NCBI RefSeq assembly: GCF_000708755.2
Contig: NZ_JGVU02000002.1
Location: 1,612,001-1,676,000, forward strand
DNA from: Metabacillus indicus LMG 22858
GTDB taxonomy: Bacteria > Bacillota > Bacilli > Bacillales > Bacillaceae
DNA length: 64,000 bases
Direction: 5' to 3'
Shown here: positions 44,055 to 52,797 of the stretch, in pieces
Layout: each line of letters opens with the position of its first letter
Position numbering within the stretch: position 1 is the stretch's first letter
Notes under the pieces: generated by a model
What the model saw: only the letters and a program-made list of their open reading frames with translations
Databases searched by the model: none
Told to the model about the DNA's origin: nothing
Program-made: the position numbers and the translations under genes

Positions 44055-45449
44055 TTATTTTGCCAGTTCATAAATGGCCTGGGCATAAATGGCCGTTGCC
44101 TTCAGAAGATCATCGATGATGACATATTCATCCTTTTGATGGGCAACATCCGGTCTTCCAGGAAACATCGGGCCGAAAGCTACACCGGCTTTAAGTGACC
44201 TGGCATACGTTCCTCCCCCTATGGCAATCAGTTCAGGCTTCTCGCCAGTCTGCTCCTCATAAACCTTTTTAAGCATTTGAATGAGTTCATGCTCTGCTTC
44301 TACATAATGCGGCTTTGAGTCGCTGAAGGAGGTAAGGTGAAAATCAGTAATCGATTTGAGTCCTTCTTCAATCCTTTCCGAATCTGCTGTAACAGGGTAG
44401 CGGATATTTACCCCAAGCTCTCCGCCATCTTTGATGTCATATGACATGATGCCGAGATTGACTGTCAATTCTCCGCTTACTTCGTCTTCACATTGAATGC
44501 CGATTTTCTCGCCTCTCGTATCATTGCTGAAAAAGGCGGTCATCTGCCTCACAAAAACCTTTCCATTATGATCAAGCTCGGCTTCAGCAAGGAAAAGCCC
44601 AAGCAAAAGACCTGCGTTTTTGCCTGTATGCGGAAGACTTCCGTGAGCGGAAATTCCTTCAGCAGTTAATTTGAGGGTGCCATTCTCCTCTGAAACACTG
44701 CCTTTGATCTCATACTGGGACAGGTAGCTGCTGTATTTTTCGGAGAGGGGTTTTGCATCCTCTGTCTGAACGATCGCTTCGGCAAAATCCGGCACCATGT
44801 TAAAACGTCTTCCTGACTTGAAAGAAAGAAGCTTTGGTCCATTTTTGCTGATGCTCGCTTTATCAAAATGGAAAGAAAGCTTTGCATCAATAATTCCCTT
44901 TTCGGCATTTATGATTGGGAAATCTGCATCTGGAGCAAAACCGAGGGCAGGCATTTCTTCATGTTTGAAGTAGTGCTCCACACAGCCCCAGTCACTTTCT
45001 TCATCTGTTCCAAGAATCATCCGGACCCGCTTGTTCAGTGGAAGCCCAAGATCCTTCACAATCTTCATGGCATAATAAGCTGCCATAGTCGGGCCTTTAT
45101 CATCAATCGCCCCGCGCGCGTAAATTTTCCCGTCACGGATTTCTGCTCCGAAAGGATCGCTGCTCCAGCCGTCCCCTTCAGGTACAACATCGACATGACA
45201 GAGTATGCCTACAATTTCATCTCCCTGTCCCATTTCAAGGTGTCCGGCGTATCCGTCGAGGTTTTTGGCCGTAAACCCGTCTTTTTCTCCCTTTTGGAGC
45301 ATGTGAGTTAAAGCTTTATGTATGCCTTTTCCAAATGGAGCGCCTTCTGTTTTTGATTTCTCATCAAGCACACTCTTAATCCGCAAAAATTCCTGAGTAT
45401 CTTCAGTAAATTGATCTTTTCTCTTCAGTACTTCCTGCATCCATTCCAT
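44055..45449 (-). CDS. pepV: Dipeptidase PepV (M20 family)
   Basis: 464 residues, close to B. subtilis YtjP. M20 metal-site motifs: ILCHVDVVPEGDGWSSDPF (His and Asp), YARGAIDDKGP (bridging Asp), LGTDEESDWGC (Glu-Glu) and FAPDADFP. The late His is in DVAHQKDEYV. It splits dipeptides in the cytoplasm. The ATG at 45449 has AGAGGT 6 bp upstream; ten upstream codons in frame are excluded. Confidence 0.94.
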   Translation of the reverse strand: MEWMQEVLKRKDQFTEDTQEFLRIKSVLDEKSKTEGAPFGKGIHKALTHMLQKGEKDGFTAKNLDGYAGHLEMGQGDEIVGILCHVDVVPEGDGWSSDPFGAEIRDGKIYARGAIDDKGPTMAAYYAMKIVKDLGLPLNKRVRMILGTDEESDWGCVEHYFKHEEMPALGFAPDADFPIINAEKGIIDAKLSFHFDKASISKNGPKLLSFKSGRRFNMVPDFAEAIVQTEDAKPLSEKYSSYLSQYEIKGSVSEENGTLKLTAEGISAHGSLPHTGKNAGLLLGLFLAEAELDHNGKVFVRQMTAFFSNDTRGEKIGIQCEDEVSGELTVNLGIMSYDIKDGGELGVNIRYPVTADSERIEEGLKSITDFHLTSFSDSKPHYVEAEHELIQMLKKVYEEQTGEKPELIAIGGGTYARSLKAGVAFGPMFPGRPDVAHQKDEYVIIDDLLKATAIYAQAIYELAK

Positions 45450-45568
45450 TTGCATACCTCTTTTCATGATCATTTTCATCGTACCTCTACTTAGTTAAGA
45501 TACCAAAGGATGCAAACATAAGAAAGCGCTGCACGGAGAAACTAAGCTTAAACAAAAAACAAAAACTC

Positions 45569-45627
45569 TTGCAAATCAGCCTAAAAACGAATAATATAAT
45601 AAATGTTTTGTGAAAACGTTCGTTTAT
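45569..45627 (+). promoter_or_regulatory. pbuO promoter with a PurBox pair
   Basis: A -35 TTGCAA and -10 TAATAT (45593-45598), 17 bp apart, drive pbuO. Two inverted PurBox-like sites overlap: AAAAACGAATAAT (45583-45595, 11 of 13 matches to AWWWCCGAACWWT) and AACGTTCGTTTAT (45615-45627, 11 of 13 to the reverse form). B. subtilis pbuO belongs to the PurR regulon. A hairpin GGTCCC ... GGGACC (45706-45726) lies in the leader. Confidence 0.7.
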
Positions 45628-45786
45628 CAAGTGCACTTATCACTCATTCTGCTTCTGCTGCCGATAGACAGCGCATAAAAAGGCAGATGCCGATTATTCA
45701 ACAGCGGTCCCAGTATTCAAGGGACCTTTCTCATGACAGCAGCTGAAGCCAGGCTGCGCGACAGATTACAAATTGGAGGCTTACTT

Positions 45787-47088
45787 ATGTTTAAACTGAA
45801 AGAACATCAAACAACGGTGCGCACAGAGGCACTTGCAGGAATTACAACATTCCTGACGATGGTTTACATCGTGGTTGTCAACCCGATCATTCTTGCAGAT
45901 GCAGGCGTTCCATTCGACCAGGTGTTTACAGCCACCATCATTGCGGCCATTGTCGGAACGCTGTGGATGGCGCTTGCTGCAAATTACCCGATTGCCATTG
46001 CACCCGGAATGGGTCTCAACGCTTACTTCGCCTACTCGGTTGTCGGCGGCCATCAGGTCAGCTACCAAGTTGCCTTTGCCTCTGTTTTTGTGGCGGGCCT
46101 CATTTTCCTGATTTTATCGCTGACGCCTTTTCGCAAAAAACTGATTGAAGCCATACCGGCTAACCTGAAATACGGAATCACAGCGGGAATCGGGCTGTTT
46201 ATCGCCTTCATCGGCCTCAGACTGACAGGCATTGTAACAGACCATCCTGAAAATCTTGTGACGCTTGGTGATCTCTCTTCACCTCCTGTCATCCTTGCTC
46301 TGATCGGGCTTGCTGTTTCCCTGCTTCTTATGAGCCTGAATGTTCACGGTGCCCTGTTCTTTGGGATGATCATTACTGGAATTATCGCCTATTTCACCGG
46401 AGAACTTTCATTTGAAAATGGTTTTGTCTCTGTACCGAGCCTGCCTGAAGGATTTATGGTCCTGAACCCGGCCGATGCCATTGGACAGGTGATTTCAAAT
46501 GGCCTTTACGCCGTTGTTTTCTCATTCCTTTTGGTTACAATCTTTGATACAACAGGAACAATGATCGGCGTTGCCCAGCAGGCCGGTCTTATGAAGGGAA
46601 ATGAACTGCCGAATGCACGCAAAGCCCTTCTTGCCGACTCTGCTGCAACGACTGTAGGCGCTATGTTCGGCACAAGTCCGACGACTGCCTACATTGAATC
46701 CTCTGCAGGCGTTGCCGCCGGAGGACGAACAGGACTCACTACATTGACCGTTGCCGTCCTGTTCGGGCTTACCGCATTTTTCAGCCCGCTTGTAGGAGCT
46801 GTTTCAGGCATAGCAGCCATCACAGCTCCTGCCCTGATTATCGTAGGAAGCTTAATGATGGGCAACATTGCGAAAATTAACTGGAACGAACTCGACGAAG
46901 CTTTCCCGGCCTTCCTTGTCATTATTGCAATGCCGCTCACATCAAGCATTGCAACAGGCATAGCGCTCGGCTTCATCTCCTACCCGCTTATGAAAATAGC
47001 AAAAGGAAAATGGAGAGATGTTCACCTGTTCGTTTATATCTTTGCCGTTCTGTTCTTCATTCAGCTCGTGTTCCTCGGGGGACATTAA
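45787..47088 (+). CDS. pbuO: Guanine/hypoxanthine permease PbuO (AzgA family)
   Basis: 433 residues with 12-14 hydrophobic segments of the NCS2/AzgA family: TFLTMVYIVVVNPIIL, YPIAIAPGMGLNAYFAYSVV, then LLVTIFDTTGTMIGVAQQAG and GTSPTTAYIESSAGVAAGGRTG, which form the purine site. It is a proton-coupled purine importer. The ATG at 45787 follows GGAGG; an in-frame ATG at 45733 lies in the leader hairpin region and is rejected. Confidence 0.95.
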   Translation: MFKLKEHQTTVRTEALAGITTFLTMVYIVVVNPIILADAGVPFDQVFTATIIAAIVGTLWMALAANYPIAIAPGMGLNAYFAYSVVGGHQVSYQVAFASVFVAGLIFLILSLTPFRKKLIEAIPANLKYGITAGIGLFIAFIGLRLTGIVTDHPENLVTLGDLSSPPVILALIGLAVSLLLMSLNVHGALFFGMIITGIIAYFTGELSFENGFVSVPSLPEGFMVLNPADAIGQVISNGLYAVVFSFLLVTIFDTTGTMIGVAQQAGLMKGNELPNARKALLADSAATTVGAMFGTSPTTAYIESSAGVAAGGRTGLTTLTVAVLFGLTAFFSPLVGAVSGIAAITAPALIIVGSLMMGNIAKINWNELDEAFPAFLVIIAMPLTSSIATGIALGFISYPLMKIAKGKWRDVHLFVYIFAVLFFIQLVFLGGH

Positions 47089-47111
47089 AAGCCGCTCATA
47101 AAACACTTCAA

Positions 47112-47145
47112 AAGCATCCATACTAGATATGGGTGCTTTTTTATA
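47112..47145 (+). terminator. pbuO terminator
   Basis: AAAAGCATCCATA, loop CTAGA, TATGGGTGCTTTTTT. Confidence 0.85.
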
Positions 47146-47244
47146 CACATAAAAATGTCATACTATTCAGAATTAATCACATATAGTAAAATAAGAAATA
47201 TAGAACCAATCAGCTTGTAACAAGATTAAAACTATGTAAAAATT

Positions 47245-47274
47245 TTGTTAATTCTAGCTTTTCGCTGGTATGAT
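47245..47274 (+). promoter_or_regulatory. ytzE promoter
   Basis: A -35 TTGTTA (47245-47250), 18-bp spacer and extended -10 TGGTATGAT (TATGAT 47269-47274). The leader would be about 120 nt. Nothing else is seen in 47146-47402 apart from two copies of TGCAGTAGG (47337, 47358). Confidence 0.6.
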
Positions 47275-47402
47275 GATGTCGAAATCGTGTAAAATATTGT
47301 TGTAGCGTTCATAAATTAAATTAGTACAGTAACATCTGCAGTAGGGGACATCGTAGGTTGCAGTAGGCTATGCCATACGATCAAATGATAAGGAGTGGTT
47401 TT

Positions 47403-47627
47403 TTGAAACCTTCAACAAACCGTATGCTAACTCGTATCAAATCTGTCTACATGTTTATCCATGAAAGAGGTACTGTTACAACTCAGCAGCTTGTCGACGA
47501 ATTTGGTATTACACCGAGAACCATTCAAAGAGATTTAAATGTGTTAGCGTATAATGACCTCGTTCGGAGCCCAAGCAGAGGCAAATGGACAATTACACAG
47601 AAGAAGGTTAGAAAAATGTCTTCCTAG
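47403..47627 (+). CDS. ytzE: YtzE, small DeoR-type HTH protein
   Basis: 74 residues: TRIKSVYMFIHERGTVTTQQLVDEFGITPRTIQRDLNVLAYNDLVRSPSRGKW is a DeoR-family winged HTH with no sensor domain. It likely binds DNA, but the target is unknown. The start is TTG at 47403, 5 bp after AAGGAGTGG; the frame extends upstream to an ATG at 47370 that would read through the ribosome site. Its terminator is shared with the convergent pseudouridine synthase gene. Confidence 0.88.
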   Translation: MKPSTNRMLTRIKSVYMFIHERGTVTTQQLVDEFGITPRTIQRDLNVLAYNDLVRSPSRGKWTITQKKVRKMSS

Positions 47628-47671
47628 AAAGCCGCTGATTCCGGAAAAAATTTTAAAATTGCATACATAAG

Positions 47672-47707
47672 AAAACCAGTCTGCCCTTTTGGCGACTGGT
47701 TTTTTTC
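47672..47707. terminator. Shared terminator of ytzE and ytzG
   Basis: AAAACCAGTC and GACTGGTTTTTTT around a 12-base loop that can itself pair (GCCCTTTTGGC). Confidence 0.85.
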
Positions 47708-47714
47708 TTCGCAT

Positions 47715-48440
47715 TTACAGTTCTATGGCCTCAGCATTCCTCAGAGCTTCCACTTCTTCGTCCGTCAGCTCTCTGTATTCTCCGAGTTCAAGACTCTCAT
47801 CCAGATGAAGCGGGCCCATGCTGATGCGCTGCAGATAGGCTACTTTTTTGCCGACTGCCTCAAACATCCGTTTTACTTGGTGGAATTTTCCTTCAGTGAT
47901 TGTGATATGAATCTCTGACCGTTCTCCTGCTTCGATGATCTCAAGGCGGGCAGGCTTTGTGACATACCCGTCATCAAGCTCTACACCTTCTTTGAAAGCA
48001 GACGCATCTTCTTCTGTGACGTGTCCCTCAATTTTCGCATAGTACGTTTTTGGCACGTGCTTTTTAGGAGAAAGCAGCTGATGTGACAGCTGGCCGTCGT
48101 TTGTAAGGAGCGAAAGCCCCTCTGTGTCTTTATCAAGACGTCCTACAGGAAATGGCTTGTAGACGGCATCGTTCATTTCAAGCAGATCAATAACCGTTTT
48201 CTGGACAGAATCCTCTGTGGCCGACAGGAAGCCGGCCGGTTTGTTCAGCATCAGGTAAATGTGCTCTTTATATTCGACTGTTTCACCGTGTACTGTCACG
48301 GCCTGAACCGCTGGGTCAACATGTGTTTTGGCATCCTTGATGATCTTGCCGTCAGCCTTTACAGCACCTGTCTTCAGAAGCTGCTTTACTTCTTTTCTGC
48401 TTCCGTACCCTATGTTTGAAAGTAATTTATCGATTCTCAT
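47715..48440 (-). CDS. ytzG: RsuA-family 16S rRNA pseudouridine synthase
   Basis: 241 residues. An N-terminal S4 domain (MRIDKLLSNIGYGSRKEVKQLLKTGAV) is followed by the pseudouridine synthase core with catalytic Asp103 in GRLDKDTEGLSLLTNDG, and ITEGKFHQVKRMFEAVG near the end. By family it isomerises a uridine in 16S rRNA (U516 in E. coli). It lies downstream of murJ in the same orientation with a 151-bp gap holding no gene. Confidence 0.92.
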   Translation of the reverse strand: MRIDKLLSNIGYGSRKEVKQLLKTGAVKADGKIIKDAKTHVDPAVQAVTVHGETVEYKEHIYLMLNKPAGFLSATEDSVQKTVIDLLEMNDAVYKPFPVGRLDKDTEGLSLLTNDGQLSHQLLSPKKHVPKTYYAKIEGHVTEEDASAFKEGVELDDGYVTKPARLEIIEAGERSEIHITITEGKFHQVKRMFEAVGKKVAYLQRISMGPLHLDESLELGEYRELTDEEVEALRNAEAIEL

Positions 48441-48591
48441 GTTACGACCTGCCTTTTGCGGTAAAGTTTAAAATTGCGAATATTCGAATCCTGGAAGTAT
48501 GCCGTTCCTTCCGCTGCAATCCACTAGGTTTGCTTACATTACGCTGTAAGCAGTCCTCTTTTTTTCTTCTAGAGCTTTGAAAAAAGAAGGC

Positions 48592-50214
48592 TTATTCAGC
48601 AGCCTTCTTCTTGCGGTTTAAAAAGGAAAAACGGCTGCCGAGCAGCTTCTCGAGCAGGTGAGAGCGGTGCGCTGCGTACAGGTATGCAGCTGCTCCTAAA
48701 CCGATCGCAATCAGCAGTATGATGACTGACTGCATTTTCCCATCAGAGTATTCAATAAAAATAGATAGAACGGATTGGGTGACTGACACGACCAGACCCA
48801 TAAAAGCAGTCAGAATTCCGATAAAGACGGTGCGCTTGAACAGCAGCTTGAATGAATAGCCTGCGTGGCGGCGGATCATTGCAAAACTGTACAGAATAGA
48901 TGCACCGAACCCAAGCGCTGTTGCGAGAATGGATCCGACACCCTGGTACGCCTCAATGAGCGGAGCATTCACAGCAAGTTTAATGATCAGTCCAAGTGAA
49001 AGGGAAATAACAGCAAGCTTTTGCTTGTTGATTCCCTGCAGAACGGCTGCTGTTACGGTAAAGAAAGAAAACAGGATCGCTACAGGCGCGAACCATCTCA
49101 GCAAGAGTGCCCCGTCCGGATCGTTTTCATAAAACAGCATATAGGCAGGCTCTGACAGTATCACCAGCCCGACAATAGCAGGCAGTGTGAGGAATATGAT
49201 AATCTGAAAGGCCTGATCAATCTGCTTATTCACAAGCTTCATATTCTTATCGGTGAAGGATCTTGTAATCGTCGGTACAAGCGTCAGTCCAAATGCTGTC
49301 GCGAGTGATACGGGTATCATCACAAGCTTTGGCAAATATAAGACAACAATTGAAAATATACCTGTTGCCGTTTCTTTAAATCCTCCCTCAACCATCGATT
49401 TAATGAACGTATTTGTATCAATGTACGTATATAAAGGGATAGCAAGTCCAACAAAGACAAATGGCCCTGCGTATGAAAAAAGCTCTTTAAACATGCGTCC
49501 TGCGGGCATGTCTTCAGAAGGAACCACATTCTCCCTCATAGCTTCAAGACCGTGTTTGCGGCGCTGCCAGTAAGCAAACAGCACAAGCAGGCCTCCGATG
49601 GCTCCGACAAATGCAGCGAAGGTCGAATAGCCGACTGCCGTTACAAGCGAGCCGTCAAATACCTTCAAAACCAGGTAAGCTGACACGAGCAGGAAGGCAA
49701 TTCTTACAATCTGTTCAATAACCTGAGAAACAGCTGTCGGCCCCATTGACTGATGCCCCTGGAAAAATCCCCTGATAAGACTCATGATCGGCACGACAAT
49801 TAAGGCGAGACTGACCATGCGGATGACAAGCACGGCATCGTCAACCGTTGTATTGCCGATCTCTCTTTGCCCAAGCGAGCTTTCAGCCAAAACCGGCGCC
49901 AGAAAATAGAGAATGATAAACGCAAGCACTCCCGTTAAGAACATCACCGAGATGCCCACTCGGAACATTTTCCTGCTTGTTGCGTAATCTCCTATGGAAT
50001 TATACTTTGATACAAATTTTGAAACCGCCTGGGGAAATCCCATGGTCGCAATGCCGAGGAAAACGGCATACTGCGCATATCCTATCTGGTACAAGGCCCC
50101 GCCGTCTTTTCCGACAAGCGCATAGAACGGGATAATGTAGATCATTCCAAGAATTCTTGATATGTAGGTGCCAAGCGTTAATACGAGTGTTCCCCGCAAT
50201 AATTTATTCGACAT
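48592..50214 (-). CDS. murJ: MurJ-type lipid II flippase (YtgP)
   Basis: 540 residues with about 14 transmembrane helices of the MVF/MOP flippase superfamily. The N-terminus SNKLLRGTLVLTLGTYISRILGMIYIIPF and central SLIRGFFQGHQSMGPTAVSQVIEQIVR are typical of YtgP/SpoVB proteins. It flips lipid-linked peptidoglycan precursor to the outer face of the membrane. The ATG at 50214 (MSNKLL) fits the family better than the ATG at 50229. SpoVB is a close paralog, but gene context favours YtgP. Confidence 0.9.
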   Translation of the reverse strand: MSNKLLRGTLVLTLGTYISRILGMIYIIPFYALVGKDGGALYQIGYAQYAVFLGIATMGFPQAVSKFVSKYNSIGDYATSRKMFRVGISVMFLTGVLAFIILYFLAPVLAESSLGQREIGNTTVDDAVLVIRMVSLALIVVPIMSLIRGFFQGHQSMGPTAVSQVIEQIVRIAFLLVSAYLVLKVFDGSLVTAVGYSTFAAFVGAIGGLLVLFAYWQRRKHGLEAMRENVVPSEDMPAGRMFKELFSYAGPFVFVGLAIPLYTYIDTNTFIKSMVEGGFKETATGIFSIVVLYLPKLVMIPVSLATAFGLTLVPTITRSFTDKNMKLVNKQIDQAFQIIIFLTLPAIVGLVILSEPAYMLFYENDPDGALLLRWFAPVAILFSFFTVTAAVLQGINKQKLAVISLSLGLIIKLAVNAPLIEAYQGVGSILATALGFGASILYSFAMIRRHAGYSFKLLFKRTVFIGILTAFMGLVVSVTQSVLSIFIEYSDGKMQSVIILLIAIGLGAAAYLYAAHRSHLLEKLLGSRFSFLNRKKKAAE

Positions 50215-50299
50215 GAATGAAATCACCAATTTCTCTCTGAAGATTCAACTTTTCTATTTTAACACATTAGAGACCTATAACAAGAATGTTTGTGCATGA

Positions 50300-50420
50300 C
50301 AAAAGCGGAAGCGCCTTGGTAAGATCCGGCAGGCAGATAAGAATCCGACGGAAAAGTCCGGGTCCCGCCTTTTTTGGCGGATTTGTTCTGACAGAGGATC
50401 TAGGCGCTGAAGCTAGACGT
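50300..50420 (+). repeat. Interspersed ~120-bp foldback element, copy C
   Basis: Close to copy A: AAAAGCGGAAGCGCCTTGG, CAGGCAGATAAGAATCCG, CGGAAAAGTCCGG, GGCGGATTTGTTCTGAC and GAGGATCTAGGCGCT. Its ends AGCGCCT/AGATCC and GGATCTAGGCGCT are inverted. It lies between divergent murJ and ytfP, immediately before a 26-bp palindrome. Confidence 0.88.
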
Positions 50421-50444
50421 TGATAACCTTGTAAGGTTATCAAC
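50419..50444. repeat. Perfect 26-bp palindrome after copy C
   Basis: GTTGATAACCTT, centre GT, AAGGTTATCAAC. No T-run follows it. Copy A has a decayed relative (AGGATAACTTTGTTAT) at the same relative place. It may be part of the element or a regulatory site for ytfP. Confidence 0.75.
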
Positions 50445-50551
50445 ATCCTTATATTCTTTATAAAACAATAAAAGGCGGATTTGGCATTTCACGTGATTCC
50501 GCTATAATAGGGAGAGAAAAGGTTTTTTCAGAAAGAAAAGGTTGTGAAAGC

Positions 50552-51829
50552 ATGAAGGTTGATGTAGTGATTATCGGAGGCGGTCCATCCGGCCTGATGG
50601 CAGCGATTGCGGCAGGTGAAAAAGGAGCACGCGTCCTCCTGCTCGATAAAGGAAATAAACTCGGCAGAAAGCTTGCAATTTCAGGTGGCGGCAGATGCAA
50701 TGTCACAAACAGGCTCCCGGTTGATGAGATTGTTAAACATATTCCCGGAAACGGACGATTTTTATACAGCGCATTCTCAGAATTCAGCAATGAGGATATT
50801 ATCCGCTTTTTTGAAAAGCTTGGCATACAGCTGAAGGAAGAAGACCACGGCAGGATGTTTCCGGTCACAGACAAAGCTCAGTCTGTTGTTGATGCTCTTC
50901 TTAATGAACTCCAAAAGCTGCGTGTGACAATCCGTACAAACGATCCAGTGGAAACGATCGAGTACGAGAACGGCAAGACCGCCGGTGTGCGGTTAAAAAA
51001 CGGCGAATATATTCAAACACAGTCGGTTGTGGTTGCTGTCGGGGGCAAAAGCGTTCCCCATACCGGAAGCACAGGAGACGGATATGCCTGGGCTGAAAAA
51101 GCAGGACATACCATTACAGAGCTTTTTCCAACAGAAGTTCCAGTAACATCCAATGAACATTTCATTCAGGAAAAAACGCTACAGGGCCTCTCTCTCCGGA
51201 ATGTTGCCCTGAGCGTGCTGAATCCTAAAGGCAAGGTCATCAAAACGCACCAGATGGACATGATTTTTACCCACTTCGGGATTTCCGGACCGGCTGTTCT
51301 CCGCTGCAGCCAATACGTCGTCAAAGCGATGAAAAAGTTCAAAACCACGGCTATTCCCGTAAGCATCGACTCGTTTCCGGACCGGAACCAAGAAGAGCTT
51401 TTTCAGGAAACGGTCAAGCTCTTCAAATCAGAACCTAAGAAAGCCGTTAAAAACGTGCTGAAAGGATTCCTGACTGAAAGATACCTTCTGTTTCTCCTTG
51501 AGAAAAACGGAATAGACCCGAATCTGCCGGCTGCCAATCTTCAGATGGATAAATGGCGGTCATTCATACAGGACTGCAAAGGATTTCAGTTTAACGTCCA
51601 CGGGACGCTGTCTATCGACAAGGCGTTCGTAACCGGAGGCGGAGTATCGGTTAAGGAGATCCATCCAAAAGAAATGGCGTCAAAACTTATGAACGGCTTG
51701 TATTTTTGCGGAGAAATCCTTGATATCCACGGCTACACAGGAGGCTACAACATTACATCTGCTCTTGTAACCGGCAGGCTTGCCGGAAAAAATGCCGCAC
51801 AATATGCAAAGGAAGCAGCTAGTTTATAG
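50552..51829 (+). CDS. ytfP: YtfP, HI0933/YhiN-family FAD-dependent oxidoreductase
   Basis: 425 residues. The Rossmann FAD motif [21 protein letters not shown] is at the N-terminus, then [16 protein letters not shown] (family signature), [26 protein letters not shown] and the C-terminal [27 protein letters not shown]. The BaiN/YhiN family are flavoproteins, some acting on bile acid intermediates, but the substrate here is unknown. Its own hairpin terminator (51811-51842) overlaps the stop. Confidence 0.92.
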   Translation: MKVDVVIIGGGPSGLMAAIAAGEKGARVLLLDKGNKLGRKLAISGGGRCNVTNRLPVDEIVKHIPGNGRFLYSAFSEFSNEDIIRFFEKLGIQLKEEDHGRMFPVTDKAQSVVDALLNELQKLRVTIRTNDPVETIEYENGKTAGVRLKNGEYIQTQSVVVAVGGKSVPHTGSTGDGYAWAEKAGHTITELFPTEVPVTSNEHFIQEKTLQGLSLRNVALSVLNPKGKVIKTHQMDMIFTHFGISGPAVLRCSQYVVKAMKKFKTTAIPVSIDSFPDRNQEELFQETVKLFKSEPKKAVKNVLKGFLTERYLLFLLEKNGIDPNLPAANLQMDKWRSFIQDCKGFQFNVHGTLSIDKAFVTGGGVSVKEIHPKEMASKLMNGLYFCGEILDIHGYTGGYNITSALVTGRLAGKNAAQYAKEAASL

Positions 51830-51845
51830 CGGCTTCCTTTTTAGG
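51811..51845 (+). terminator. ytfP terminator
   Basis: GGAAGC, inner CTA/TAG pairing, then GCTTCCTTTTTAGG. The stem includes the stop codon of ytfP. Confidence 0.75.
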
Positions 51846-52023
51846 TTCTGTATAAAATGAGGGCTGAAAAACAATAAAGCTGTTCCCCGTTCTGATCGCA
51901 GGCTGCCGACACATTGTATTTAATGTCAACAAGCTGCTCATCTGAAATCGACTTCAGGAATTGATTGATTGCCTTTTCCAGGTCTTTTTCATGCTCTTTA
52001 TCAAAAACGGCCACCTTGTACAT
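51841..52023 (-). CDS. cse60: Cse60 sporulation protein
   Basis: 60 residues: YKVAVFDKEHEKDLEKAINQFLKSISDEQLVDIKYNVSAACDQNGEQLYCFSALILYR matches the small SigE-controlled protein Cse60 (YteV) known beside ytfP. It probably acts in the mother cell during sporulation; the mechanism is unknown. It directly abuts the 79-residue gene upstream. The ATG lies right at the end of that gene, so the two are likely translated from one mRNA. Confidence 0.85.
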   Translation of the reverse strand: MYKVAVFDKEHEKDLEKAINQFLKSISDEQLVDIKYNVSAACDQNGEQLYCFSALILYRT

Positions 52024-52263
52024 TTAGCACCATCCCATATCATTGCCTTCCGCGTATTGCTGCTGGAGCTCGCAGTTCCGTTCATACACGCGGTAAAACC
52101 TGTCCTCTTCCATTATGAACCCACTTTCTAATTCATATTCCCGTCCATCAGAAGTTATGACAAGCTTCCCGATATACTCCTTTCCGATGTACAGCTCCAT
52201 AAATTCCCCGTGCAGCTTAGCGACAACGCGATCCGTTACATCAAGCTTGTGATAGTCAGACAT
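52024..52263 (-). CDS. Small conserved protein, DUF2553/YusG-like
   Basis: 79 residues: LDVTDRVVAKLHGEFMELYIGKEYIGKLVITSDGREYELESGFIMEEDRFYRVYE suggests a small beta-rich domain like DUF2553 (YusG). The C-terminus LQQQYAEGNDMGWC ends with a cysteine. A GGAGGGATG ribosome site precedes the ATG. It is the first gene of the pair with cse60. The function is unknown and the family call is tentative. Confidence 0.7.
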   Translation of the reverse strand: MSDYHKLDVTDRVVAKLHGEFMELYIGKEYIGKLVITSDGREYELESGFIMEEDRFYRVYERNCELQQQYAEGNDMGWC

Positions 52264-52342
52264 ATCACATCCCTCCTTAGTTGAAGTGTATTTTTAAGGG
52301 ATGTTGTTTATGATAGCGTTTTTATTTTAGCTGTTCATTCAA

Positions 52343-52370
52343 CAAAAAAACCCTGCCGAAGCAGGGAAAT
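52343..52370 (-). terminator. ytwF terminator
   Basis: Leftward CCCTGC, loop TTCG, GCAGGG, TTTTTTTG. Confidence 0.85.
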
Positions 52371-52374
52371 GGAA

Positions 52375-52689
52375 TTATGCCAATTCACTTTTGCGTTTTG
52401 TGTCGCCTTTCCAGTCAAGCATGCCGCCCGCCATGTTCGTCACTTTATAGCCTTTGTCCTCCATGAAGGAGCAGACGTTGCCGCTGCGTCCGCCTGACCG
52501 GCAGATGATGATGTATTCTTTGTCCTTATCAAACTGATCAAGCTTTTCAGGAATTTCTCCCATGCGGATATGTTTTGCTTCAGGAATCATCCCTTCTTCC
52601 ACTTCATCCTCCTCGCGCACATCTACAAGGTTCAGCGTTTCTCCGCTTTTCAGTTTTTTATGTAATTCGTCTGTTGTTATTTCTCTCAT
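52375..52689 (-). CDS. ytwF: YtwF, single-domain rhodanese
   Basis: 104 residues of the rhodanese fold. Active-site Cys63 is in IIICRSGGRSGNVCSF, and the family segments NLVDVREEDEVEEGMIPEAKHIRMGEI and MAGGMLDWKGD are present. It transfers sulfane sulfur to an unknown acceptor. The ATG at 52689 has AAAGGA upstream; the frame runs 25 codons further without support. It lies downstream of the cse60 operon and upstream of leuS's terminator on the same strand. Confidence 0.92.
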   Translation of the reverse strand: MREITTDELHKKLKSGETLNLVDVREEDEVEEGMIPEAKHIRMGEIPEKLDQFDKDKEYIIICRSGGRSGNVCSFMEDKGYKVTNMAGGMLDWKGDTKRKSELA

Positions 52690-52766
52690 TGAAATCATCC
52701 TTTCTGTTTCAGATGGGTTTATTATACCAAAGCATGTGTGTGACATACCACTTTGACAAAGCAATG

Positions 52767-52797
52767 AAAAAAGCAGGCTCCGTGGCCTGCTTTTTCT
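52767..52797 (-). terminator. leuS terminator
   Basis: Leftward GAAAAAGCAGGC, loop CACG, GAGCCTGCTTTTTTC, right after the leuS stop. Confidence 0.85.

Noticed and set aside
48555-48591. Hairpin after murJ as a terminator
   Set aside because: The arms are A/T-only runs with almost no G-C pairs, too weak to call an intrinsic terminator.
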